This document shows, piece after piece, positions 6,711 to 7,410 of a stretch of 7,410 nucleotides of DNA. The notes below the pieces were generated by a model that was not told the origin of the DNA, did no database searches, and saw nothing but the letters and a program-made list of their open reading frames with translations. Every line of letters starts with the position of its first letter. The first letter of the stretch is position 1. Source of the stretch: Planctomycetota bacterium. Lineage in GTDB: Bacteria > Planctomycetota > GCA-002687715 > DRQF01. The stretch is taken from NCBI GenBank assembly GCA_024275615.1, contig JAJRYU010000799.1, positions 1 to 7,410 on the forward strand. Reading direction: 5' to 3'. The translations under genes were made by a program, and so were the position numbers.

Positions 6711-6902
6711 CCTCAAGAATCATGTCAAAGCTCTGATGACTCCGAAAGGATGGCTGTGAGCAGCCGAAATCTTGTCACGTGCATCATTTTCTTTCGTTTT
6801 TTACAATCGTCCTGCGGTTTTTGGTCGTCTTGATCCAAATTCCGACTGTCGATACGGACCCCAACTGCACAAGAGATCAATAGCTGATAGCGCGGGATTT
6901 TT
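6711..6902. other. Junction between HTH gene and insertion sequence
   Basis: No gene is supported in these 192 bases. One end of the IS1380-type element must lie here or just inside, because the transposase stop is at 6903, but with only one end visible its terminal repeat cannot be named. A short hairpin GGCTG-TGAG-CAGCC at 6752-6765 could weakly terminate the plus-strand cassette, although the T-rich stretch (6788-6803) is more than 20 bases further on. A minus-strand frame of 61 codons crosses the region and looks accidental. Confidence 0.45.
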
Positions 6903-7410
6903 CTATGCAAACTTGAGCCGCCGAATGCGGGCGTGTGTCTTGAAGAGTGATTGGAGCCAAGTTGTGTATCCCAAGAAACGGTGAATGATTCTTCTTCCGG
7001 ACTTCACCACCTGACAAGGTATCTCAATGATCCCATTCGCGAATCGTCGGAATTCCATTTTCAGTATGGTCTCACCTTCTTTCTTGTCGTGCCAAAGCAA
7101 CGAAGTCCAAGCCTTTAAGTTCCAAGCCAAAGATGCCGCGACGATGTAGGCATCGTTGGCGAGCATTTCGCGACATGGCATTCGCATGGCATGGACACCG
7201 TTTTTCGTTTGCTCAATCAAGTTTTCTTGATCGCATCTTTCGTTGGAGTGCCGTATGACTTGGCGTCCGGTCATTTCCCTTTTCGGCGCGTTGGTGATGT
7301 GTAACCGGTCAACCACCCGCCCATTGACGCTCACCCTGACTCCTTGGAAGACTCCTTTCGTCACGAACCAAGGAGATCTCCATGCTGGAAACAAACCCAA
7401 GCCCCGAGCA
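6903..7410 (-). CDS. IS1380-family transposase, C-terminal part (runs off the window)
   Basis: The frame is open through the right edge, so only about 168 C-terminal residues are visible of a protein usually about 430-480 aa. The pattern is that of IS1380 transposases (DDE_Tnp_1 superfamily). It contains the region RCDQENLIEQTKNG, whose Glu belongs to the third acidic position of the DDE catalytic triad, then MRMP. Next come NDAYIVAASLAWNLKAW, EFRRFANGIIEIPCQVVKSG and GRRIIHRFLGYTTW, which are conserved C-terminal blocks of the family. The first two catalytic Asp residues lie outside the window. The visible part is intact, without frameshift, and ends with TAG at 6903. It points toward the methylase cassette. 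A TTG at 7400 is not the real start because coding continues upstream of it. Confidence 0.9.
   Translation of the reverse strand, partial: ARGLGLFPAWRSPWFVTKGVFQGVRVSVNGRVVDRLHITNAPKREMTGRQVIRHSNERCDQENLIEQTKNGVHAMRMPCREMLANDAYIVAASLAWNLKAWTSLLWHDKKEGETILKMEFRRFANGIIEIPCQVVKSGRRIIHRFLGYTTWLQSLFKTHARIRRLKFA
6903..7410 (-). mobile_element. Partial IS1380-family insertion sequence
   Basis: Inferred from the transposase fragment. The downstream end of the element (relative to the transposase) should lie between 6711 and 6902. The other end is beyond the window. Members of the family have short terminal inverted repeats and make small target duplications, which cannot be checked here. It may have inserted next to, or truncated, the phage-like cassette. 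Confidence 0.7.

Overview
This 7.4 kb window looks like bacterial accessory DNA, most likely from a planctomycete of the Rhodopirellula/Pirellula type. That guess rests on style only: a large N-terminally anchored extracytoplasmic protein with carboxypeptidase-regulatory-like repeats, long gene-poor spacers, weak Shine-Dalgarno signals, moderate GC, and an IS1380-type transposase. No marker gene fixes the taxonomy.

Left part (1-3860). Positions 1-531 hold no convincing gene. They carry a perfect 36-bp palindrome (166-201) and a GC-rich hairpin with a T-rich flank on the minus strand (245-286), which can end transcription coming from the right. Two minus-strand genes follow in the same direction: an upstream 171-aa acidic secreted protein (3810-3295) and, 147 bp further on, an 871-aa protein with an N-terminal membrane anchor (3147-532). 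They may form a cell-envelope unit of unknown function.

Middle (3860-4853). About 1 kb without a supported gene. Its right half is not random: between 4444 and 4731 the pentamer TGTCC or its complement GGACA occurs 14 times, including a perfect palindrome, a spaced inverted repeat and three pairs spaced exactly 11 bp. An extended -10-like promoter element sits just after the cluster and points at the next gene. This iteron- or operator-like array is the most interesting non-coding signal in the window.

Right part (4854-7410). A plus-strand, translationally coupled cassette encodes a ParB-domain/beta-class DNA methyltransferase (418 aa), a 32-aa micro-ORF with a strong ribosome binding site, and a 171-aa helix-turn-helix protein resembling phage small terminase subunits. 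This resembles the edge of a phage or phage-plasmid DNA-processing module. No large terminase follows. Instead the window ends in the C-terminal third of an IS1380-family transposase on the opposite strand, so the module may have been cut by the insertion sequence. The phage reading and the link between the repeat array and the cassette are inference.
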